A stretch of 7,936 nt of DNA from Chloroflexota bacterium (GTDB taxonomy: Bacteria; Chloroflexota; Limnocylindria; Limnocylindrales; CSP1-4). Both the position numbers and the translations under genes were made by a program. The stretch spans positions 1 through 7,936 of the forward strand of contig DAIDTV010000070.1 in NCBI GenBank assembly GCA_027457005.1, in the 5' to 3' direction. The notes under the pieces were generated by a model. That model was not told where the DNA came from. It did not search any database and saw nothing but the letters and a program-made list of their open reading frames with translations. Below, piece by piece: positions 1 to 6,166 of the stretch (position 1 is its first letter; every line of letters starts with the position of its first letter).

Positions 1-275
1 GTCGCGTCGAAGACGGGGCCGGGTGACGTGCCCTCGTGGCGTTGCCGGGTCGCGTCCGCCCGGGCCCGCCGTGCCGGGTCCCGCAGCACGTCGTAGGCCG
101 CGTTGATGCGCGCCATCTGCTTGGTGAGCCGCAGCGCCTCGGCCGGATCGGCCGCGCGGTCGGGGTGATGTTCCCGCGCGAGCTCGCGCCAGCGGCGCTT
201 GATCGCTGCGCCGGACGCGTCGACGGGGAGTCCGAGTACGCGGTAGGGATCGCCATGGAAGGTGAACTGGGGCAT
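1..275 (-). CDS. J-domain (DnaJ-like) co-chaperone, 3' end beyond window
   Basis: The first 91 residues of a protein that starts at the ATG read from 275 down and runs off the left edge of the window. Residues 10-75 form a J domain: PYRVLGL at helix I, a basic helix II (KRRWRELAREH), the diagnostic HPD tripeptide at residues 37-39, and a helix III/IV region with the typical INAAYDVLRDP at about 63-73. J domains stimulate the ATPase of DnaK (Hsp70) through HPD and deliver client proteins in the cytoplasm. The sequence after the J domain is cut, so it cannot be decided whether this is a full DnaJ with a zinc-finger region, a CbpA type, or a short J-only protein. The start is supported by a -10-like TAGGCT ending 8 nt upstream and by the absence of a Shine-Dalgarno sequence, which suggests a leaderless mRNA. 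J-domain identity is seen directly; the partner is known from the family. Confidence 0.93.
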   Translation of the reverse strand, partial: MPQFTFHGDPYRVLGLPVDASGAAIKRRWRELAREHHPDRAADPAEALRLTKQMARINAAYDVLRDPARRARADATRQRHEGTSPGPVFDA

Positions 276-283
276 TCGGAACG

Positions 284-289
284 AGCCTA
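284..289 (-). promoter_or_regulatory. -10 box TAGGCT of the J-domain gene (leaderless)
   Basis: Read on the minus strand, TAGGCT matches the TANNNT -10 pattern and is followed by 8 nt and then the ATG of the J-domain gene. Transcription would begin at or next to the start codon. No good TTGACA-like -35 is visible about 17 bp upstream. The same layout recurs at three other genes in the window, which raises confidence in each. Confidence 0.55.
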
Positions 290-328
290 GCCGAAGCCGG
301 CCGGGAGCGCATCGGGAAGGCCCCGACG

Positions 329-334
329 TACGAT
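329..334 (+). promoter_or_regulatory. -10 box TACGAT of the methyltransferase gene (leaderless)
   Basis: TACGAT (TANNNT) is followed by six bases and then the ATG at 341, so the transcript probably starts at the start codon. No Shine-Dalgarno sequence lies between. Together with the box at 284-289 on the other strand it makes a 65-bp two-way promoter region. The two expected -35 regions would fall on nearly the same bases (about 306-312), where no consensus -35 is seen. Confidence 0.55.
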
Positions 335-340
335 CCCGCC

Positions 341-1198
341 ATGCCACGCGTGTCCCCGGGAACCCTCAAGGCGTACATCCGCGACGACTACGACGCGGCG
401 GCACCCGGCTGGGAGCCGTTCATGGGCCCCTACTTCCGCGCCCCTGCCGAGCGGCTGGTCGCGGACCTTGCGCCACGGCGCGGCGACCGCTGCCTGGACC
501 TCGCGTGCGGCAGCGGGCTGGTCGCCCGCGCGTTCGCGGTTCGTGCCGGCGCCGCCTGCGTCTCCGCCTGCGACTTCGCGCCGATGCAGGTCCGCGAGGC
601 GCGCGGCGTCCTCGACGCGGCCGGCATGCCGGAGATCGAGGTACGGGTGATGGACGCGGAACGCATCACGTACCCGCCGGGCAGCTTCGAGCGGGTGGGC
701 TGCGGGTTCGGCCTCAACCACTTCCCGCGCCCCCTCGTCGCGCTGCGTGGCGTGCTCCGCGTGCTCTCGCCGGGCGGTCGCGCCGGCTTCACCAGCTGGG
801 GCGGCTTCTCGCCGTCGATCCGCGAACGCTTCGACGAGCGGCTTCTCGACCTCGTGCCCGCCGTCGGGGAGAGCGGGGCGGGCCTCGAGACCGCGTTCGG
901 CCGGCTCTCGGGCCGCAACGGCCGCCCGGAGCGGATCGTCGAACTGCTGGCTCGCGCCGGGTTCGTGGGCGTCGAGCACCGCGGCCATCGGTTCGCCGCC
1001 GACTACGTGGACGCTCCCACCTTCGTGGACGCCATGCTGGCACGAGCCGAGCGGGATCTCCGGCAGGCGAACCTGGGCGACACGGAGCGGGCGGAGGTGC
1101 GCAAAGCCCTGGTGATGGACCTCTCCCGGTTCGGCCGCCAGGAGTTCGTGGTGCGGCGCACGTTCCACACCGTCATGGGGCGCCGCGCCGCCGGCTGA
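341..1198 (+). CDS. class I SAM-dependent methyltransferase
   Basis: A 285-residue soluble protein with a Rossmann-type methyltransferase core. The SAM-binding motif I, LDLACGSG, is at residues 52-59. An acidic residue at the end of strand 2 (CDFAPMQ, D78) would bind the ribose hydroxyls, MDAE at 104-107 fits motif II next to the adenine, and VLSPGGR at 141-147 is the usual post-strand-5 turn of the Methyltransf_11/UbiE-like families. The N-terminal 45 residues, with DDYDAAAPGWEPFMGPYF, form a cap of the kind seen in small-molecule C- or O-methyltransferases. The C-terminal 130 residues (about 155-285) are helical and hold no motif that I recognise, so the substrate is unknown. The ATG is chosen because the TACGAT -10 box lies directly upstream and the conserved N-terminal cap follows. 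It is a single-gene unit, divergent from the J-domain gene, and its stop codon is one base from the stop of the convergent ABC permease gene. Confidence 0.9.
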   Translation: MPRVSPGTLKAYIRDDYDAAAPGWEPFMGPYFRAPAERLVADLAPRRGDRCLDLACGSGLVARAFAVRAGAACVSACDFAPMQVREARGVLDAAGMPEIEVRVMDAERITYPPGSFERVGCGFGLNHFPRPLVALRGVLRVLSPGGRAGFTSWGGFSPSIRERFDERLLDLVPAVGESGAGLETAFGRLSGRNGRPERIVELLARAGFVGVEHRGHRFAADYVDAPTFVDAMLARAERDLRQANLGDTERAEVRKALVMDLSRFGRQEFVVRRTFHTVMGRRAAG

Positions 1199-1199
1199 C

Positions 1200-2351
1200 C
1201 TACTCCCAGCGGAAGAAGCGGGCAGAGATCGCGAGACAGACCACGAACCAGGCGGACAGGATCCCGAGATCGAGCGGGAGCGGCGCGTAGGGAGACCCCC
1301 CGACCATGACCTGGCGCAGCGCGTCTCCCAGGTAGGTGAGCGGGAGCACGGCCGCCACCGGTCGCAGCACCGACGGCATGATCTCGATCGGGAAGAAGAC
1401 GCCCGACAGGAACATCATGGGGAACTGGATCACCTGGACGATCCCGTTGGCGGCGTCCTCCGTGCGCGCGAACGAGGCCACCACGTACCCGATCGAGATG
1501 AACGTCAATGCGCCCAACACGACGATGGCGACCATCAGCCACAGTGCGCCCAGCACGGTGACGCCGAAGACCGCCACGCCGATTCCCAGGATCAGGACGG
1601 CCTGACCGATCCCGATCAGCAGGCGCAGCACGACGTTGCTGCCCACCAGCGTCCAGCGCGGCAGCGGGGTGGCGCCCAGCCGCTTCAGGATCAGCTTCTC
1701 GCGCTGGGCGACCAGCGGGACTGCCCCGAACACCCCCAGCTGCATCAGCGCCATGCCGAGGATCCCGGGCACCAGGAACGCCGCGTTGGAGAGGTCCTGC
1801 GTCTGGAGCGAGCGGTCCACGGTGGCGAGGATCGGCCTGCCGCCGAGCAGCGCGAGGTTGGTGGTGCTGACGACCTGGGCGACGACCTGCCGGATGGTGG
1901 CGCTGCTGGTCTGCTGGCTGGGGTCGGTGTAGACGTCGAGCGGCACCGTACCGGGGCCCGCCGTGATGGGGCCCGTGGTGGCCGCCGCCCCCGCCCCTGC
2001 CCCTGCAGCGGACGAACCGCGTGCGGCGGCGACCGCCGCGCCGTATCCCTTCGGCACGACCACCACGCCGTTGAGCGACCCCTTGCGCATCGCGTCGAGG
2101 GATGCGGACAGCGACCCGTCCTGCAGCTTCAGCAGCGGGACCCTGGCGAACCCGTCGCGCAGCAGCGCCGAGGCCGCCGTGCCGTCCTGGTCGACCCAGC
2201 CGATGCTGTACGAGGGCGTGCCGCCGCCCGAGAAGATGGCGCCGAAGAGCAGGATGAAGATCACCGGGAACGCGAACGTCCAGAACAGCGCCGTGCGATC
2301 CCGCACGAAGCTGCGGATGTTGGCGGCGGTGAGGGTCAGGAACGCGGACAT
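1200..2351 (-). CDS. ABC-2 type transporter permease
   Basis: A 383-residue integral membrane protein of the ABC-2 family (ABC2_membrane_3/YhgE-YbhR-like layout). One membrane helix lies at about 21-40 and is followed by a large external domain of about 150 residues. A cluster of about five helices follows from about 191 to 343, plus a last helix at about 361-377. The family hallmark is the stretch near 309-340 with MMFLSGVFFPIEIMPSVLRP and the following LPLTY. The cytoplasmic loop with REKLILKRLGATPL (217-230) is the expected coupling segment that docks on the ATPase. The external domain holds a low-complexity Ala/Gly/Ser/Thr run at about 105-135. The gene is the last of the operon; its ATG lies 4 nt after the ATPase stop and has a good GGGAG Shine-Dalgarno. 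With the ATPase it should form an exporter of the DrrAB/YbhFSR kind for a drug, lipid or peptide. The substrate cannot be told from sequence. Confidence 0.92.
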   Translation of the reverse strand: MSAFLTLTAANIRSFVRDRTALFWTFAFPVIFILLFGAIFSGGGTPSYSIGWVDQDGTAASALLRDGFARVPLLKLQDGSLSASLDAMRKGSLNGVVVVPKGYGAAVAAARGSSAAGAGAGAAATTGPITAGPGTVPLDVYTDPSQQTSSATIRQVVAQVVSTTNLALLGGRPILATVDRSLQTQDLSNAAFLVPGILGMALMQLGVFGAVPLVAQREKLILKRLGATPLPRWTLVGSNVVLRLLIGIGQAVLILGIGVAVFGVTVLGALWLMVAIVVLGALTFISIGYVVASFARTEDAANGIVQVIQFPMMFLSGVFFPIEIMPSVLRPVAAVLPLTYLGDALRQVMVGGSPYAPLPLDLGILSAWFVVCLAISARFFRWE

Positions 2352-2355
2352 CGGC

Positions 2356-3288
2356 TCACTCCCGCAGCGCGTGGCCGGTCAGGTCCAGGAACACGTCCTC
2401 CAGGGTGGCGCGCCGGATCCCCAGGTTCTCCGGGTCCCGGCCGAGCGTCTCCGTGCGGGCCAGCAGCGCACCGATGGTGGCGGCCACGTCCGACGTGTAG
2501 AGCACCGTCTCGCCGTCCTCGATGACAGCCCGCTTGACCTGGGGCAGCCTGCCGAGCTCCGCCAGGTCGAGCCCGGGCAGCGTGTCGAAGTGCACGGCGC
2601 GCTCGCGGAAGCGCCGCGTGACCAGCTCCTCGACCGTGCCGAGCTCGAGCACGTGCCCGTGGTCCATCACGGCGACGCGGTCGCAGAGCTGCTCGGCCTC
2701 CTCCATGTAGTGCGTCGTGAGCAGCACCGAGGTGCCCTCGCTCCGCAGGCGCAGCACGAGATCCCAGAGCGAGCGGCGTGCCTGCGGGTCCATGCCCGTC
2801 GTGGGCTCGTCCAGGAACACGAGCTCGGGCTCGTTCACCAGGGCGAGCGCCACGGAGAGGCGCTGTCGCTGGCCGCCGGACAGCTGGCGCGTCTGGGCGT
2901 GCCGCCGCTCCCCCAGGTCGACCGCCTGGACCAGCCACTCCGTCGGCCGGCTGCGGGCGTAGAAGCTGCGGAACAGCTCGAGGACCTCGGTGACGGTCAG
3001 GAATGGATACAGGGCGGCCGTCTGGAGCTGGACGCCGATTCGCTGCTTGACCTGCTCGGGGGCATGGGCGGCGTTCACGCCGAGCACGTGCACGGTTCCG
3101 TCATCCGGCCGGCGCAGGCCCTCGAGGATCTCGACCGTGGTGGTCTTGCCGGCGCCGTTGGGCCCGAGCAGCCCGAAGATCTCGCCGCGGCGCACCTCGA
3201 ACGAGATCCCGTCCACGGCGAGGACCTCGCCGTAGCGCTTGCGAAGCCCCACGACCTCGATGACGGGGGCGTCGTCGGTTCCAGTCAC
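2356..3288 (-). CDS. ABC transporter ATP-binding protein (DrrA/CcmA-like exporter ATPase)
   Basis: A 310-residue cytoplasmic ATPase with every nucleotide-binding motif intact: Walker A GPNGAGKTT at 42-50, a Q-loop in GVQLQTAALYPFLTV at about 85-99, signature LSGGQ at 136-140, Walker B with catalytic Glu in LVFLDEPTTGMD at 156-167, and the H-loop His at 193 (TTHYMEEAEQLCDRV). About 90 residues after residue 220 form the DUF4162-type C-terminal extension common in DrrA-like exporters, ending in LEDVFLDLTGHALRE. It hydrolyses ATP to drive the permease encoded next. The start is a GTG (3288-3286) that overlaps the TGA of the DUF4032 gene as GTGA, and a G-rich stretch about 5 nt upstream can serve as Shine-Dalgarno. 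This indicates translational coupling to the upstream gene. The identification as an exporter ATPase is firm; the substrate is not known. Confidence 0.96.
   Translation of the reverse strand: MTGTDDAPVIEVVGLRKRYGEVLAVDGISFEVRRGEIFGLLGPNGAGKTTTVEILEGLRRPDDGTVHVLGVNAAHAPEQVKQRIGVQLQTAALYPFLTVTEVLELFRSFYARSRPTEWLVQAVDLGERRHAQTRQLSGGQRQRLSVALALVNEPELVFLDEPTTGMDPQARRSLWDLVLRLRSEGTSVLLTTHYMEEAEQLCDRVAVMDHGHVLELGTVEELVTRRFRERAVHFDTLPGLDLAELGRLPQVKRAVIEDGETVLYTSDVAATIGALLARTETLGRDPENLGIRRATLEDVFLDLTGHALRE
2359..2363 (-). promoter_or_regulatory. Shine-Dalgarno GGGAG of the ABC permease gene
   Basis: On the minus strand, GGGAG lies inside the last codons of the ATPase gene, 7 nt before the permease ATG at 2351. 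It fixes that start and shows that the permease is translated from the shared mRNA by a conventional ribosome binding site, unlike the leaderless first genes of the operons here. Confidence 0.7.
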
Positions 3289-4679
3289 GTGGACCCCCCC
3301 TGCCGGCCGTCCGCGCTCACGTTCTTCGAAGGACCGGCAACCCAGTCGGACAGATCGTACACGGCCGTGGGCGACTCTACGCCCAGCATCCCGGCGGCCG
3401 ACTCGGCCGGGGCCCGCCGACGGCGCAACGCGTCGATGGCCGCGTCGTCGCCGACGTCGTGACCCACCTCCTCCGAGAGGAGCCAGCGCACCTCGAGCAG
3501 GTCGCAGTAGGCCTGCACCAGGTCGACCACCGGCAGCGTTAGCGCGGCAAGCCGCGCGAGCGCCGGCCGCACGATGTCCGCCAGCCAGCGCTCCGCGGCG
3601 CGGGCCTCGGACACCGGTTCGTGCTCCCGCCGTTCGAGCTGCCCGCGGTACGCGTGCAGGTCGTTGAGCAGGATGGTGGCCTGCCCCTCGCCGACGTCCA
3701 TCCCGGTGAGGCGGCGCAGCTCGGTGGCGTGGAAGCGCCGCCCCGCCACCGCGACACGCAGCCGCAGACGGTCGCCGCCCGCGTGCCCGTCGGACTCGCC
3801 GCCGGTCATGCCGAGAGCCGCCCCGGCCTCATCGCTGGCCACGGCCCCGGGCGAGCCACCCGGCGGACCGGGCTCGAACGAGAGCTCGTCCACGGCGAAC
3901 CCGAGCTCGTTGAGGCGCCGGACGCGTGCCTCGACGCGGTAGCGGTCGCCCGGACCGATGGTCTCCTCGCGATGCAGCTCGTCCCACAGCGAGCGATAGC
4001 TCTGAGCCACCCGCTCCGCGGCCTCGAAATCCTCGTCGATCAGCTCGCTCGGCCGCCCGATCTGCGCACCGATGTCGGCCAGGTCCCCGGCCACGTTCTC
4101 GACCAGGATCTCCAGGTCGTACGCGCGCTGGCCGTCGCTGAGCGTCGGGTGGATCTCGCTCGTCTCGGCGTCGACCAGGAACGCCTGGAGCGTCTGGCCG
4201 TCGCGACGGAACAGGGTGTTCGCCAGCGAGCAGTCGCCCCAGAACGCCCCGTTGCGATGCAGGTCCACCATGAGCCACGCCATGGAGTCGAGCAGGCGGT
4301 CGCGGGGCTTGCGCGCGCTGGGCGGAATGCGTTCGAACAGGCGGCGGAACTGGAACGAGCCGGCGAGATAGTCCGTGACGAGAACCGCCGGCTCGTCCTC
4401 GCCCCGCTCCACGAGGCCGAGAGCCCGAACGGCCGGGAACTCGCGGCGCTCGAGCTCGCGCAGGTTCTCGTATTCGCGGTGCGCGACGCCGACGGGCATC
4501 TCCTTGAGCGCGTACAGGACCCCGTCCACGTCCACGAAGCGCACCACGTGACGGCTGGCCCCCACCGGCATCTCGCGGAACGCCACGCCCTCGGCGGGCC
4601 ACGCCTCCAGCGGGCGGAGCCAGGGGAGCGCGAGCATCGATGCGGTGGCGCTGCGCAGGCGGATCGAGATCGGCGACAT
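3285..4679 (-). CDS. DUF4032 domain protein with Kdo/WaaP-like kinase fold
   Basis: A 464-residue predicted soluble protein. Residues about 35-240 resemble a lipopolysaccharide-kinase/RIO-type fold: a strand with a candidate ATP-binding Lys (LYALKEMP, K59), a nearby helix Glu in HREYENL (E70), a catalytic-loop-like WGDCSLANTLF with D149 and N154, and a metal-binding-like LVDAE with D170. A low-complexity Gly/Ser/Pro/Ala linker at about 270-303 separates this from a C-terminal part at about 305-405 (LRLRVAVAGRRFHATELRRLTG onward) that I assign to DUF4032. Proteins of this make-up occur in Actinomycetota and Chloroflexota; their function is not established. The start chosen is the ATG at 4679, preceded by TAGACT and 7 nt. 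An in-frame GTG at 4712 would add 11 residues but would start upstream of that promoter box. It is first in the operon with the ABC ATPase and permease, and its TGA overlaps the ATPase GTG. Family assignment is from remembered motifs, not a search. Confidence 0.85.
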   Translation of the reverse strand: MSPISIRLRSATASMLALPWLRPLEAWPAEGVAFREMPVGASRHVVRFVDVDGVLYALKEMPVGVAHREYENLRELERREFPAVRALGLVERGEDEPAVLVTDYLAGSFQFRRLFERIPPSARKPRDRLLDSMAWLMVDLHRNGAFWGDCSLANTLFRRDGQTLQAFLVDAETSEIHPTLSDGQRAYDLEILVENVAGDLADIGAQIGRPSELIDEDFEAAERVAQSYRSLWDELHREETIGPGDRYRVEARVRRLNELGFAVDELSFEPGPPGGSPGAVASDEAGAALGMTGGESDGHAGGDRLRLRVAVAGRRFHATELRRLTGMDVGEGQATILLNDLHAYRGQLERREHEPVSEARAAERWLADIVRPALARLAALTLPVVDLVQAYCDLLEVRWLLSEEVGHDVGDDAAIDALRRRRAPAESAAGMLGVESPTAVYDLSDWVAGPSKNVSADGRQGGST

Positions 4680-4686
4680 CGCGCAG

Positions 4687-4692
4687 AGTCTA
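4687..4692 (-). promoter_or_regulatory. -10 box TAGACT of the DUF4032-ABC operon (leaderless)
   Basis: On the minus strand, TAGACT (TANNNT) is followed by 7 nt and the ATG at 4679. There is no Shine-Dalgarno between them, so a leaderless transcript is expected. This box also argues for the ATG at 4679 over the longer GTG start at 4712. A consensus -35 is not evident. Confidence 0.55.
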
Positions 4693-4720
4693 CCGGCGCC
4701 CACCACCGGCACCCATCACG

Positions 4721-4746
4721 GGTCCCGGCCACTGCCCGTGGCGACC
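4721..4746 (-). other. imperfect hairpin downstream of the DoxX-Rieske gene
   Basis: On the minus strand, GCCAC and GTGGC pair around a 5-nt GGGCA loop, and an outer GGTC/GACC pair closes beyond a 3-nt bulge. It lies 24 bp after the DoxX-Rieske stop and about 29 bp before the next -10 box. There is no T-run after it, so it is not a standard intrinsic terminator. It could stabilise the 3' end or be a chance inverted repeat in GC-rich DNA. Confidence 0.3.
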
Positions 4747-4769
4747 GGCGCACGCGGCCGGGCCGGGCG

Positions 4770-5891
4770 TCACGCGCGGAGGGTGATCTCCCCGCCCTGG
4801 ATCGAGAGCGGCAGTGCCGTGAGCGGCACGTTGGTGGGGCCGGCGACCGGCTGCCCGTTGTTGCGAGGGTCGAACTCGGCGCCGTGGCACGGGCAGACCA
4901 GCATCACCGCCTGCGGATCGAAACCGACCGTGCAGCCCGCGTGGGTGCAGACGGCATCGAAGGCCGCGAACTTGCCGCTGCCGAGCGACACCACCACCCC
5001 GGGATCGCCCGGCGCGGCGTTCCCGATCGCGGTCGGTACCTGGAACCCGTACGCGCCGGCCTGCACCACCGCCGCGGTGGTGGCGATGGCCAGCGGGTTG
5101 GAGCCCCCGGCGGCGGCCGCGGAAGAGGCGGCGGGTCCGGAAGAGGCCGAGGACGAGCCGGTGCCCGTCTGCGCGGACGCCCCGGTCCCGGCCGTGCCGG
5201 CGCTCGACAGGCCCGCGCCGGACGACGGCATCAGCAGGGCGTGCAGCGGCCGGGCGACCACGGCGAGGACGATGGCGCTCAGCCCGAGCACGCCCGCGTG
5301 CAGCAGGTGCCGGCGCTCGGCCGACACCGGGGCGGGGGCCGGCGCGTGGCGCCCGCGTGGCACCGTGAAGAACTGCCGGTCGAGCCACGGCCCGAGCACG
5401 TACAGGTCTCCGTGGCCTGCGATCGCGAGCGTCACGAATCCCAGCCCGTAAGGCAGATCCTGGCCGTAGTAGTACGGGTGCACGCTCCAGGACGCGGTCA
5501 GGAAGAACAGCAGCGAGAGTCCCGCGCCACCCCACGCGGCGGCCCGGAACGCGATGCCCGAGAGCACGCCGAGGCCCACGGCGATCTCCGCGAGCGCGAT
5601 CAGCACGCCCATCAGCCACGCGTTCGGGATGGCCACCGCCGTGATCAGCGGCGCGAGCGGCGAGGCGTGGGCATATCCCTGCAGCTGCGCCAGGATGCTG
5701 GTCCTCGACGTCAGGTCGAGGAAGGTCGGGTCGAGCGCGATCTTGTCGATGCCCGCGTAGAGGAACGTGAAGCCCGCGAACAGGCGGAGCGGGAGGAGCG
5801 CGGACGCGGCGATCGATCCCGCCGACGGGAGCGACCTTCCCTGCGACTGGCCCTGGCGCGACCCGGGCACGGGCTGGCGCGACCCGGGCAT
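4770..5891 (-). CDS. DoxX-like membrane domain fused to Rieske [2Fe-2S] domain
   Basis: 373 residues from the ATG at 5891. Residues about 28-175 form a DoxX/DoxD-like module with four predicted membrane helices (about 30-48, 91-111, 115-133, 148-166), including the typical RLFAGFTFLYAGIDK and the HPYYYGQDLPYGLGF loop. A fifth helix at about 197-217 is preceded by AERRHLL, a twin-arginine-like motif (R193, R194). A flexible Ala/Ser/Gly/Thr linker covers about 222-265. Residues about 275-373 form a Rieske domain with CTHAGC (C315, H317, C320) and CPCH (C333, C335, H336): the two Cys and two His cluster ligands plus the disulfide Cys pair are all present. The protein likely moves electrons between a membrane quinone or thiol donor and a cluster outside the membrane; DoxX relatives serve in thiosulfate:quinone oxidoreductase and in mycobacterial redox complexes. 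The start is uncertain: no Shine-Dalgarno or -10 box supports 5891, and GC-rich codon use continues upstream to about 6015. Confidence 0.88.
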   Translation of the reverse strand: MPGSRQPVPGSRQGQSQGRSLPSAGSIAASALLPLRLFAGFTFLYAGIDKIALDPTFLDLTSRTSILAQLQGYAHASPLAPLITAVAIPNAWLMGVLIALAEIAVGLGVLSGIAFRAAAWGGAGLSLLFFLTASWSVHPYYYGQDLPYGLGFVTLAIAGHGDLYVLGPWLDRQFFTVPRGRHAPAPAPVSAERRHLLHAGVLGLSAIVLAVVARPLHALLMPSSGAGLSSAGTAGTGASAQTGTGSSSASSGPAASSAAAAGGSNPLAIATTAAVVQAGAYGFQVPTAIGNAAPGDPGVVVSLGSGKFAAFDAVCTHAGCTVGFDPQAVMLVCPCHGAEFDPRNNGQPVAGPTNVPLTALPLSIQGGEITLRA

Positions 5892-5895
5892 CGGC
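5854..5895 (-). repeat. two tandem 21-bp units at the start of the DoxX-Rieske gene
   Basis: Two adjacent 21-bp units (5854-5874 and 5875-5895) differ at only two positions, and a short partial third unit follows. In frame they give QPMPGSRQPVPGSRQ, a Pro/Gly/Gln/Arg heptapeptide repeated twice that spans the chosen ATG. The in-frame repeat suggests that this stretch is translated as part of a disordered N-terminal tail and that the true start may be further upstream. Confidence 0.75.
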
Positions 5896-6166
5896 TGGCG
5901 CTGCGGCGCCGGACTCGATCCGGGCGGTTCACGGTCCTGCGGCGCGGGCGCAGCGCCGGGGATGAGGGATCCGGCGCCGTATGAGGGCTCGGACGGCAGC
6001 GTCCCGCCACCGCGTGCCTCGAACGATCGCCTGCTTCCACCTCGACGTGAACGCGCCAATGCCCGGTCTCCACTGCTGAGTGCCCGGCGAGTCTGGCAGA
6101 CGCACGTTGCGACCGCGCGGCGAGGAGGTGAAGCTTTCGCCACGGAGCTCGCCGGAAACCGGAGGC
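5892..6166 (-). other. upstream region of the DoxX-Rieske gene, start unresolved
   Basis: This 275-bp stretch lies between the GNAT stop and the chosen DoxX-Rieske ATG. The DoxX-Rieske frame stays open through it. From about 6015 to 5892 the third codon positions are rich in G/C and encode a Pro/Gly/Ala-rich tail (for example SYGAGSLIPGAAPAPQ), so it may be translated. From about 6166 to 6015 the third positions are mixed, with many A and T, and the conceptual peptide is Arg/Ser-rich, so this part looks non-coding. In-frame alternative starts are a GTG at 6143 and rarer TTG or CTG codons. The minus strand has no TANNNT box here. I find no tRNA cloverleaf and no terminator. Confidence 0.5.

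Noticed and set aside
1963..3462. A long plus-strand frame (499 codons) opposite the ABC ATPase and permease genes
   Set aside because: It is complementary to genes with complete Walker A, signature and Walker B motifs, and it crosses two gene boundaries.
4721..4746. Intrinsic terminator after the DoxX-Rieske gene
   Set aside because: The hairpin is interrupted by a bulge and is not followed by a T-run, so it is listed only as an inverted repeat.
3621..5984. A very long open frame on the plus strand (787 codons) across the DUF4032 and DoxX-Rieske genes
   Set aside because: It is the antisense of two well-supported genes in GC-rich DNA, where stop codons are rare; the peptide is Arg/Ala/His-rich and shows no motif.
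6000..6110. A tRNA-like look on the minus strand (TTCGA, and a conceptual peptide like those read through tRNA genes)
   Set aside because: The bases around TTCGA do not form a T stem, and no 5-bp anticodon stem with a 7-nt loop or closing acceptor stem can be drawn.
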